NCBI RefSeq assembly: GCF_013114595.1
Contig: NZ_VTXE01000051.1
Span: 1-47,301, forward strand
Length of the DNA stretch: 47,301 bases
Reading direction: 5' to 3'
DNA from: Vibrio sp. 99-8-1
Lineage (GTDB): Bacteria > Pseudomonadota > Gammaproteobacteria > Enterobacterales > Vibrionaceae
The notes under the pieces are model-generated. The model had not been told where the DNA came from, ran no database searches, and worked only from the letters and a program-made list of their open reading frames with translations. A program made the translations under genes and the position numbers. Shown piece after piece: positions 10,029 through 17,339 of this stretch. Position 1 is the first letter of the stretch; each line of letters starts with the position of its first letter.

Positions 10029-11354
10029 ATGGCCATGACTGAGTTTTTTAAAAACATAAGTAATATTAAATATGAAGGGACAGAATCCAATAACCCTTTA
10101 GCCTTCAAACATTATGACCCTGAAGCCATCGTGCTTGGTAAATCCATGAAGGAACATCTTAGATTTGCTGCATGCTACTGGCACAATTTCTGTTGGCCAG
10201 GGTCGGATGTTTTTGGTGCCAGTACCTTCGATCGCGCTTGGCATAAAAATGGTAGCGCCATGGAGATGGCAAAAATGAAAGCGGATGCCGCATTTGAATT
10301 CTTTACCAAGTTAGGCGTGCCATATTACTGTTTTCATGACATCGACGTGTCACCTGAAGGAAACTCGTTAAAAGAGTATGTTAGGAATTTCGCTGAAATG
10401 ACTGACGTACTAGAGAGAAAACAACAGGAAACAGGTATGAAATTACTTTGGGGAACAGCCAATGTCTTTTCTAACCCACGCTTTATGTCTGGAGCCAGCA
10501 CCAATCCAGATCCTCAAGTATTCGCCTACGCATGCGCTCAAATATTTAATGCCATGAACGCTACCCAGCAATTAGGTGGGGAAAACTATGTACTCTGGGG
10601 AGGACGTGAAGGTTACGAAACCTTATTAAACACCGATCTGCGCCAAGAGAGAGAGCAATTAGGTCGATTAATGCAGATGGTAGTGGAACACAAACATAAA
10701 ATCGGTTTTAAAGGCACTATATTAATTGAGCCAAAGCCACAAGAACCCACCAAGCATCAATATGATTATGACACCGCAACGGTATACGGATTTCTAAAAC
10801 AGTTTGGTCTTGAGAAAGAGATCAAAGTGAATATTGAAGCTAACCACGCGACACTCGCAGGACATAGTTTCCAGCATGAAATTGCCACCGCTATCTCTTT
10901 GGGATTATTTGGTTCCATCGATGCCAACAGAGGCGACCCTCAACTAGGCTGGGATACCGACCAATTCCCGAATAGTGTAGAGGAAAACTCGTTAATAATG
11001 TATGAGATCCTTAAAGCGGGCGGCTTCACCACTGGAGGTTTCAACTTTGATTCCAAATTGAGACGACCTTCTATTGATGCAGAAGATCTCTTCTACGGCC
11101 ACATTGGCGGCATGGACACCATGGCGAAATCACTACAGATAGCCGCCAGTATGATTGAAAATGACTTACTGTCGCAGAATATTGCCAATCGTTATGCGGG
11201 CTGGAACCGTGACTTAGGCCGACAAATTCTTAATGGTGACCTGAACCTAGAAGATATCGCTAAGTACGCAATGAGTAACAATATTCAGCCAAGCAGAGAA
11301 TCTGGCAAGCAGGAGTTGTTAGAAAATATAGTCAACAGCTATTTATACAAGTAA
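10029..11354 (+). CDS. xylA: Xylose isomerase
   Basis: XylA converts D-xylose to D-xylulose, the first step of xylose use, in the cytoplasm and with two divalent metals. The 441-residue protein matches E. coli XylA (440). It has the catalytic His-Asp segment YCFHDIDVSPEG, the metal ligands in GTILIEPKPQEPTKHQYDYD, the EANHATLAGH stretch and GLFGSIDANRGDPQLGWDTD. The frame has two possible starts (10029 and 10035), both just after CGGAA; I keep the first. It is a single-gene unit transcribed away from xylF. Confidence 0.97.
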   Translation: MAMTEFFKNISNIKYEGTESNNPLAFKHYDPEAIVLGKSMKEHLRFAACYWHNFCWPGSDVFGASTFDRAWHKNGSAMEMAKMKADAAFEFFTKLGVPYYCFHDIDVSPEGNSLKEYVRNFAEMTDVLERKQQETGMKLLWGTANVFSNPRFMSGASTNPDPQVFAYACAQIFNAMNATQQLGGENYVLWGGREGYETLLNTDLRQEREQLGRLMQMVVEHKHKIGFKGTILIEPKPQEPTKHQYDYDTATVYGFLKQFGLEKEIKVNIEANHATLAGHSFQHEIATAISLGLFGSIDANRGDPQLGWDTDQFPNSVEENSLIMYEILKAGGFTTGGFNFDSKLRRPSIDAEDLFYGHIGGMDTMAKSLQIAASMIENDLLSQNIANRYAGWNRDLGRQILNGDLNLEDIAKYAMSNNIQPSRESGKQELLENIVNSYLYK

Positions 11355-11393
11355 ACCTCTTACACCAGAAGTTTAAACAACTGGCTGTGACTC

Positions 11394-11425
11394 AAGAGTA
11401 GCTTCCCCCGAGCTACTCTTTTTTT
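11394..11425 (+). terminator. xylA intrinsic terminator
   Basis: AAGAGTAGCT (11394-11403) pairs with AGCTACTCTT (11411-11420) around a C-rich 7-nt loop, followed by a run of T to 11425. It is a strong rho-independent terminator 40 bp after xylA. Confidence 0.93.
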
Positions 11426-11561
11426 ATTCTCTTTGCACACTTCTCGGTCTCGTTTTCTACTATCCACTATTTAACACAGCAGCAACTGCTTGCTTTTCCA
11501 GCGCTTATTTCGCATATTATATTCAAGGATTTACCTTAGATAACTTTGGCTTGGAGTCGTT

Positions 11562-12887
11562 ATGGATGACAAACAACAAACGCTTTGGCAGCAAAGAATC
11601 AATAACGAACACAAACTAAGACGTAAAGATCACCGAGATCCTTATCAACGTGACCGCGCAAGAATTTTGCACTCTGCTGCATTTCGACGCTTACAAGCCA
11701 AAACTCAAGTACATGGCACCGGGGTAAATGACTTTCACCGAACTCGACTCACACACTCATTAGAAGCGGCGCAAATAGGCTCTGGCATTTTGGCTCAATT
11801 GGAACAAAAACAGCCTAACAAGCAAGCATTACTGCCTTCCGCCAGCTTAATTGAGTCTCTCTGCCTTGCTCACGATATTGGTCACCCTCCTTTTGGTCAC
11901 GGTGGGGAAGTGGCGCTCAATTATGCCATGCGTGACCATGGTGGGTTTGAAGGCAATGCTCAAACATTTCGCATCATGACTCAATTGGAGCCATACACAA
12001 AATCTCACGGAATGAATCTGTCGAGACGAACACTACTTGGCTTATTAAAGTATCCATCATTATTGAGTGAAGTACGAAGTGAGCACTTACCTAATCCGGT
12101 ATCTCATCAACGTAAGCTAAAAGCAAAAGAGTGGACACCAGCCAAAGGCATCTACAATTGTGACAAACCGGATTTTGAATGGGTACTAGAGCCTTTATCT
12201 GACAATGATAAACAACAGTTCTGTTCTAGCCGTAAAGTGGATGATTCTCCTTTAAGCCACCGGAAAACCAATTTCAAATCCCTCGACTGCTCAATTATGG
12301 AACTGGCAGATGACATCGCTTATGGTGTTCATGATCTTGAGGACGCCATTGTGCTGGGAATGGTGAACCACCATCAATGGCAGGAAGCTGCCGCCAGTCA
12401 ATTAGCCGAATGTGGCGATGCATGGTTTGAAAGCAATATCAGTACCATTGGAGAGATGCTGTTTTCCGGAGAACATTACCAGCGCAAAGATGCCATTGGC
12501 GGCATCGTCAATACCTTCTTAACCAGTGTCAACGTACAGCAGGTTCACCATGCTGAATTCGACAGCCAATTGCTAAGTAGCAACGCCTATTTGGAAGGCG
12601 ACTTAGCAAAAGCGTTGGCGGTATTTAAACACTTTGTCAGTGACTATGTTATTCAGATTCCAGAGGTTCAAATTGTAGAGTACAAAGGACAACAAATAGT
12701 GATGGATCTTTTTGAGGCACTAAGTGCTGATCCAGAGCGTCTACTCCCCGATGCAACCAAGCAGAAATGGTTGCTGGCAAATGAACACGATGGCAATGGT
12801 ATGCGAGTAATATGTGATTATATTGCGGCAATGACCGACGGCTATGCACAAAAACTTCACCAACAGCTGTTCTCATCTCATGGATAA
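11562..12887 (+). CDS. dgt: dGTP triphosphohydrolase-like HD-domain protein
   Basis: Members hydrolyse dNTPs to the nucleoside and triphosphate. The HD-domain metal site is visible as THSLEAAQIG and LAHDIGHPPFGHGGEVA in the first third, and a later ELADDIAYGVHDLEDA supplies the next metal-binding Asp. The 441-residue length is that of the 'dGTPase-like' family rather than E. coli Dgt (505), so substrate preference is uncertain. TTGGAG five nt upstream fixes the start. The gene begins the conserved block that follows the xylose module, and its last codons overlap the AlkD remnant. Confidence 0.88.
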   Translation: MDDKQQTLWQQRINNEHKLRRKDHRDPYQRDRARILHSAAFRRLQAKTQVHGTGVNDFHRTRLTHSLEAAQIGSGILAQLEQKQPNKQALLPSASLIESLCLAHDIGHPPFGHGGEVALNYAMRDHGGFEGNAQTFRIMTQLEPYTKSHGMNLSRRTLLGLLKYPSLLSEVRSEHLPNPVSHQRKLKAKEWTPAKGIYNCDKPDFEWVLEPLSDNDKQQFCSSRKVDDSPLSHRKTNFKSLDCSIMELADDIAYGVHDLEDAIVLGMVNHHQWQEAAASQLAECGDAWFESNISTIGEMLFSGEHYQRKDAIGGIVNTFLTSVNVQQVHHAEFDSQLLSSNAYLEGDLAKALAVFKHFVSDYVIQIPEVQIVEYKGQQIVMDLFEALSADPERLLPDATKQKWLLANEHDGNGMRVICDYIAAMTDGYAQKLHQQLFSSHG

Positions 12888-13083
12888 TAATCAACAATTT
12901 CAACTGCTGGTAGAAACACTAGAAGCATCAGCGAATCTGGATAATGCGGAGAAAATGAGAGCTTATGTAAAAGATAAGTTTCTATTTTTGGGTATCAAGA
13001 CACCGCTACGTAGAACGATAACTCGTCCATGGTTAGCATTACAGCAAGCAAATATCTTTAACTTCTTCCGTTCTTCTCTTTAG
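12880..13083 (+). pseudogene. Truncated AlkD-like DNA alkylation repair gene remnant
   Basis: An ATG at 12880 overlaps the end of the dGTPase gene and opens a 67-residue frame. The sequence AEKMRAYVKDKFLFLGIKTP followed by RRTITRPWL resembles the first ~60 residues of the AlkD/HEAT-repeat DNA glycosylase family, in which the start reads like 'A..MKAYMKdqFpFLGIktP.RR'. Family proteins are about 220-240 residues. After the stop at 13083 only 14 bp remain before the next gene, so the rest has been deleted, not merely frameshifted. The short peptide is unlikely to have repair activity. Confidence 0.65.
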
Positions 13084-13097
13084 CTAGTCGCTATTTT

Positions 13098-13736
13098 CTA
13101 TCGGTTATATCGCTGCTTAACCAGTTCTGCTGGAACCTGCTGCAAATACGCCTCAACAAACTGCTCGAACGCGAACAGTAAGGGAGTAAAATCAGAATCT
13201 GGCTCGATAACCGATAAGGCGTGATAACCTGCTTCAACCGTAGACAAGCTATTGCTGTCAGGTGCTTTCCGTATTGTATACTGCCCTTGAACACTATTCG
13301 CTAATCGGTAGCTTGGCAAATGATGTAGGTTTGTTGACAGCTGATACATTTTAAACGCCTTTTTCCACGTACCATCTAGCAATATTAAACGCACACTGTT
13401 TTTATCAGCTTTAGTCTGCCTTGATGATTTATGCTTTGCTGAGGGTATATTCTGTAGCGACAACTCCATGGCATTCTCAGCAGGGTAAAGCAATAAATTA
13501 TCGTATCCGGGCTGCTGCAGTAACTCATTAAATGGCGAATGTTGCGAAAAATCTTCGCCAATAAAACAGTGACAGTTTGACAAAGATAAGGTAAGAATTT
13601 TTGCCGTCCCTTTGGCTCGCTTCACTTCTGTCGGATGTTGTAAAATGATAAGCTGCGTTTTCGCCTGCACTGTCTGTATCATTGAACAGATACACGCTTT
13701 TTTTGCTCTACCGCATTGAGCACAATATCGAGACAT
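13098..13736 (-). CDS. tapT: DTW-domain tRNA-uridine aminocarboxypropyltransferase
   Basis: DTW-domain enzymes transfer the aminocarboxypropyl group of SAM to uridine in tRNA (acp3U47 in E. coli, by TapT/YfiP). The 212-residue protein starts with a zinc-binding CAQCGRAKKACIC segment and has QLIILQHPTEVKRAKGTA and the variant catalytic motif LLDGTWKKAF. Here the motif core reads DGTW, as in family members I know. The C-terminal part contains the SNSLSTVEAGYHAL segment. Its start region overlaps the open frame of the divergent rhombosortase. The assignment to TapT, rather than the TuaA-like paralogue, rests on the N-terminal cysteines. Confidence 0.82.
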   Translation of the reverse strand: MSRYCAQCGRAKKACICSMIQTVQAKTQLIILQHPTEVKRAKGTAKILTLSLSNCHCFIGEDFSQHSPFNELLQQPGYDNLLLYPAENAMELSLQNIPSAKHKSSRQTKADKNSVRLILLDGTWKKAFKMYQLSTNLHHLPSYRLANSVQGQYTIRKAPDSNSLSTVEAGYHALSVIEPDSDFTPLLFAFEQFVEAYLQQVPAELVKQRYNR

Positions 13737-13739
13737 ATA

Positions 13740-14306
13740 GTGAATAGATACCTTCTGTTAACCATCATTACTGTTATCAGCGCCATTTTACAACTGCCTC
13801 AAATTCAGGCAACCGTTATATGGCATGCCACTCTTATTGAGCAAGGAGAATGGTGGCGAATCCTAACAGGAAACTTTACTCATACTAACGTGACTCACCT
13901 AATTATGAACATGGCAGCGTTATGGATCATAACCTATCTTTTTCGCCCTACAGCCAGCAGCTTATTATTCATCTTAATCAGCAGTGCCATTTTTGTTGGT
14001 GGAAGTTTGCTCTTTGATAATTTAACAATCTATGCCGGATTGTCAGGAGTACTGCACAGTATATTTGCCTATTACGCCCTCTGTGAAGCGTTATCCGGGC
14101 GACGCTCCAGTTGGTTACTTGTGATTGGGGTCATTGCAAAAATCGCTTATGAGCAGTGGTTTGGCCCATCATCGAGTACCGCAGCATTAATTGAAGCCAA
14201 TGTCGCGATTGAGGCGCATCTCGCTGGCGGCGTGTTTGGTACTACGTGTGCGATACTGGTGAACTTGAGCCGAAAATGGTCTTTAATAAATAAACCACGC
14301 AAATGA
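13740..14306 (+). CDS. rrtA: Rhombosortase (GlyGly-CTERM protease)
   Basis: Rhombosortases are short rhomboid-family intramembrane serine proteases that cleave proteins with a C-terminal GlyGly-CTERM tail, many of them type II secretion substrates. About six membrane helices are visible. The catalytic serine is in YAGLSGVLHS and the histidine in EAHLAGG; HTNVTHLIMNMAALW is the typical rhomboid loop. The frame is open from a TTG at 13716, but the GTG at 13740 gives a better N-terminus (NRYLLLTIIT) and does not overlap the tapT start. The resulting length is 188 residues. Substrates are not in this window. Confidence 0.85.
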   Translation: MNRYLLLTIITVISAILQLPQIQATVIWHATLIEQGEWWRILTGNFTHTNVTHLIMNMAALWIITYLFRPTASSLLFILISSAIFVGGSLLFDNLTIYAGLSGVLHSIFAYYALCEALSGRRSSWLLVIGVIAKIAYEQWFGPSSSTAALIEANVAIEAHLAGGVFGTTCAILVNLSRKWSLINKPRK

Positions 14307-14342
14307 ACAGATAAAAAAGACAATTTGATTATCTATCTAAGC

Positions 14343-14416
14343 CACCTCAGCCCGGAGCAATACTAAGTAATTTAACCTCAGCTCAGGATAATTTAGGCGA
14401 TTCCGAACCGAGGTTA
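14343..14416. repeat. Palindromic CCTCAGCYCGGGATAA-type intergenic repeat
   Basis: CACCTCAGCCCGG (14344-14356) and AACCTCAGCTCAGGATAA (14375-14392), facing TTCCGAACCGAGGTT (14400-14414), form an imperfect palindrome. A related unit with CACCTCAGCCCGGGATAA is at 22205. It sits between the convergent ends of rrtA and comEA and may serve as a terminator. I recall similar repeats as common in vibrios. Confidence 0.6.
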
Positions 14417-14420
14417 AACA

Positions 14421-14726
14421 CTACAACTCTATTCTAGAACGGTTCTTTTCGATAAATGCGGGGCCAATTCCTTTTACATTCATTAACTCATCCACCGTTT
14501 TAAAAAGACCAACTTTCTCTCGATAGTCAATAATCCGCTGCGCTTTAGCTTCTCCGATGCCGGTTAAAAGCGTGGAGAGCTCTTCTAAGCCTGCAGTATT
14601 AACATTGACGGTGATTGTTATGCCCTGATGCTCTTTATCCGTTAGCTGCCCTTCTGGCGTAGCGTAGCTGGGGAGAGTAAAAGTAAAACAGAGTAAAAAT
14701 AGAGATAATCGTTGATACATTCGCAT
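14421..14726 (-). CDS. comEA: ComEA family periplasmic DNA-binding competence protein
   Basis: ComEA binds incoming double-stranded DNA in the periplasm and ratchets it in during natural transformation. The open frame begins at 14771, but the ATG at 14726 has GGAGGA 6 nt upstream and opens directly into a signal peptide (MRMYQRLSLFLLCFTFTLPS, cleavage after YA). That gives 101 residues. The mature part carries the helix-hairpin-helix signature VNVNTAGLEELSTLLTGIGE, then AQRIIDYREKVGLFKTVDEL and VKGIGPAFIEKNRSRIEL. Its location before ppiD matches V. cholerae. Confidence 0.88.
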   Translation of the reverse strand: MRMYQRLSLFLLCFTFTLPSYATPEGQLTDKEHQGITITVNVNTAGLEELSTLLTGIGEAKAQRIIDYREKVGLFKTVDELMNVKGIGPAFIEKNRSRIEL

Positions 14727-14801
14727 ATTCGTTCCTCCATAGTATTGAAATGCAGCAGTATCATCAGCCACTCATCGTGCTTTTGTCGTTGTTACTGCGA
14801 C

Positions 14802-14833
14802 AAAAATAGAACGGGCCGCTAAAGCGGCCCGTT
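14802..14833 (-). terminator. ppiD intrinsic terminator
   Basis: AACGGGCCGC (14810-14819) and GCGGCCCGTT (14824-14833) form a 10-bp GC-rich stem with a 4-nt loop. On the minus strand it is followed by CTATTTTTG, so it terminates ppiD transcription. Confidence 0.9.
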
Positions 14834-14858
14834 TGATTTACTATGATTGAACATTAAT

Positions 14859-16724
14859 TTACGGCTGAGCGCTCACAACGTAGTATTCAATGTCAGCATC
14901 TACACGAAGCGTTTTCACCACAGCATCTATATCTTGCTGAGAATTTGAACGTGCAAGCTGAGCAGTAATCTGTGTTGTAAAGTCAGCATTATCAGACGTC
15001 ATTACTTTATCTAGCTCAACAACAATAATGTTACCTTGCAAGTCCGTTGTCTGAGTATATGTGGCTTGTTCTTCTGTTGGCTTAGCCATAGCAAAGACTG
15101 CTTGCGCCAATGGGTTGCCACGATCAATGGTTTCTAACTCACTAAATGATACGCCATTGTCGGCCATGACTTTGTCGTCGCCTTGTTTAAGTGCTTCAAC
15201 AACCGTAGTTGCAATTTCCATTGCTTGCTGCTCACCTTTAACCGCTGACAACTGAGCAACCACTTGCGATTTTACCTCTTCAAACGGTAGTACTGTCGCA
15301 TCACGCGTCTCTTCAACACGAACAACAATAACGTGCTCAGGGGCAACTTCTATCACTTCAGAGTTAAGTCCGTCTTCTCTTACTTCTGGGCTTAAAATTG
15401 CCTGCATTACGGTTGGGTTAAGCAGTAATGCTGGAGCATCAGCCTGAGAAACAAAGTCGGTAGTTACAATGTTTGCGTTGATCGTCTCGGCAGCATCATC
15501 TAACGAATCAGGATACTCAAACGCCACTGTTTCTAGCTTAGTTTGTAACGCATAAAACTGCTCAATAGCTTCTTGCTCTGCCATCTCAGTTTTAATTTCC
15601 GCTGCAACATCAGCAAATGCTTTTGCTTGAGAGGCTTTCAGAGCGTCCAGCTTGATAATATGATAACCAAAAGCGGACTTAACTAAACCTGTGGTTTCAC
15701 CTTCTTTGCTTAGCGCAAATGCTGCCGCTTCAAATTCTGGGTCCATCACATCTTTTTCTACCCAGCCTAGAGAACCGCCCTCTTCTGAACTGCCGATATC
15801 TTCGGATTTCGCTTTTGCCAGTTCTGCAAAGTCGGCACCAGCGTTGAGTTCATCCAGAATCGCTTGTGCTTTCGCTTCATCGTCCCCTTCAACCAGAATA
15901 TGGCTTAGCTGACGCTGTTCTGCTGACGAGTACTTATCAATATTTTCGTAGTAGTACTGTTCAGCTTTCTCATCACTAATTTCAATTTGATCTTTCAACG
16001 CTTGGGCAGAAAGTTCGATATAGGCAACTTTTGCTTGTTCAGGGCGAGTATAGCTTGATGAATTCGCGTCGTAGTATTCTTGTAATTCGCTGTCTGTTAA
16101 CTCAACATTTTTAGCGTAATCTTCGATATTGAAAACGATGGTGCGAATGTCACGGGTTTGAGTCAATAATGCATTTTGAGCATCGACTTCAGCAGCCAAA
16201 GAGAATTCACTGTTTTGCAACGCAGACAATACTTGCTGACGTGTCATATCACGGCGAAGGTATTCTGCGAAACTGTCTACTGAGAAACCGGCTCTTCTTA
16301 ATGTGGCGGCATAGATATCTTGATCAAACTTGCCATCATTCTGGAATTCTTGCATACGCAGAATTTGGCTTCTGATTTGCTCATCACTAATACGCATGCC
16401 AAGAGACTCGGCGTACTGCTCTAAAAGAACTTGGTTAATCATCCGATCTAGGATTGATTTTCGGAAAGATTGAACATATGCCGGATCAGCAAGAAGGTTA
16501 GCAAAGTAGTCCCCCATTTGCGATTGCATTCGGTTACGTTCACTTGTGTACTCTTGCTCAAAAGCACCGCGACCAATTTCTGTATTATTTACTTTTGCCG
16601 CGGCATTGTTGCCACCACCAGTAATATAGCTGCCAACACCGGCAAATACGAAAGAGAGGATAATTAACCCAAGGATAATCTTAACCGCGATGCTGTTCAC
16701 GCCTTCGCGTAATCGATCCATCAT
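14859..16724 (-). CDS. ppiD: Periplasmic folding chaperone PpiD
   Basis: PpiD is an inner-membrane-anchored periplasmic chaperone that works at the exit of the Sec translocon. It has one N-terminal membrane helix (IILGLIILSFVFAGVGSYIT), a SurA-N-like chaperone region (about 40-200), a parvulin domain around residues 255-360 (RQLSHILVEG ... GGSLGWVEKDVMDPEFE ... SAFGYHIIKL) and a C-terminal chaperone region. I start at the MMDRL of the family (16724, 621 residues) rather than at the GTG at 16742. It lies downstream of hupB but is separated from it by a terminator. Confidence 0.94.
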   Translation of the reverse strand: MMDRLREGVNSIAVKIILGLIILSFVFAGVGSYITGGGNNAAAKVNNTEIGRGAFEQEYTSERNRMQSQMGDYFANLLADPAYVQSFRKSILDRMINQVLLEQYAESLGMRISDEQIRSQILRMQEFQNDGKFDQDIYAATLRRAGFSVDSFAEYLRRDMTRQQVLSALQNSEFSLAAEVDAQNALLTQTRDIRTIVFNIEDYAKNVELTDSELQEYYDANSSSYTRPEQAKVAYIELSAQALKDQIEISDEKAEQYYYENIDKYSSAEQRQLSHILVEGDDEAKAQAILDELNAGADFAELAKAKSEDIGSSEEGGSLGWVEKDVMDPEFEAAAFALSKEGETTGLVKSAFGYHIIKLDALKASQAKAFADVAAEIKTEMAEQEAIEQFYALQTKLETVAFEYPDSLDDAAETINANIVTTDFVSQADAPALLLNPTVMQAILSPEVREDGLNSEVIEVAPEHVIVVRVEETRDATVLPFEEVKSQVVAQLSAVKGEQQAMEIATTVVEALKQGDDKVMADNGVSFSELETIDRGNPLAQAVFAMAKPTEEQATYTQTTDLQGNIIVVELDKVMTSDNADFTTQITAQLARSNSQQDIDAVVKTLRVDADIEYYVVSAQP

Positions 16725-16805
16725 AATCTTACTTGTCTCCACAGATTGAGCCAGAAGAAGGTTCTTCGCTCACTAAAAGTTGAATAGCCGAATAATATCA
16801 GAAAA

Positions 16806-16836
16806 AGAAATGCGCACCAATGTGATGCGCATATTT
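16806..16836 (-). terminator. hupB intrinsic terminator
   Basis: ATGCGCA (16810-16816) and TGCGCAT (16826-16832) form a 7-bp stem with a 9-nt loop. On the minus strand the sequence continues TTTCTTTTTCTG. It lies about 40 bp after the hupB stop and before ppiD. Confidence 0.75.
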
Positions 16837-16872
16837 ACAATCTTTAGTTAGACAAAAGTTGTCTAGACTTGC

Positions 16873-17145
16873 TTAGTTACAAGCTTCTTTAAGAGCTTTA
16901 CCTGCTTTAAATGCTGGTACTTTAGCTTCTGCGATTTGGATTTCTTCGCCAGTTTTAGGGTTACGACCTGTGCGAGCAGCACGAGTACGAACGCTAAATG
17001 TACCAAAACCAACTAGAGCAACTTGCTCTTCAGCGGTTAAAGTTTCTGTCACTGCTTCAATGAAAGCATCAAGTGCACGACCAGCTGACGCTTTTGAAAT
17101 ATCGGCATTTTCTGCGATTTTTTCTACTAATTGTGTTTTATTCAC
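16873..17145 (-). CDS. hupB: DNA-binding protein HU-beta
   Basis: HU is a small nucleoid protein that bends DNA as a dimer. The 90-residue sequence is full length and has MNKTQLVEKIAENADISKAS at the start, VALVGFGTFSVRTRAARTGR containing the start of the DNA-binding arm, and NPKTGEEIQIAEAKVPAFKA with the arm-tip proline region. Its position just after lon on the minus strand, each with its own terminator, is the usual gammaproteobacterial order. Confidence 0.97.
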   Translation of the reverse strand: MNKTQLVEKIAENADISKASAGRALDAFIEAVTETLTAEEQVALVGFGTFSVRTRAARTGRNPKTGEEIQIAEAKVPAFKAGKALKEACN

Positions 17146-17269
17146 GTTTATTCCCCTTGTCGTTACCTGTTATTTTTTGAATAGGTAACATTCGTTCCAT
17201 ATAAAATATAAATTCTGCGCTAAGCCTTTAGGAATATAGCTTAAAGCAACAGTTGCCTAACTTAGCGCC

Positions 17270-17310
17270 CAAAAAAAACGCTGACAAGTATTTTTCCACT
17301 CTGTCAGCGT
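17270..17310 (-). terminator. lon intrinsic terminator
   Basis: ACGCTGACA (17278-17286) and TGTCAGCGT (17302-17310) form a 9-bp stem. On the minus strand it ends in a run of eight T. It lies 30 bp after the lon stop and upstream of hupB. Confidence 0.92.
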
Positions 17311-17339
17311 AATTCTTTACTTATTTTTGCAGCAGGTCA

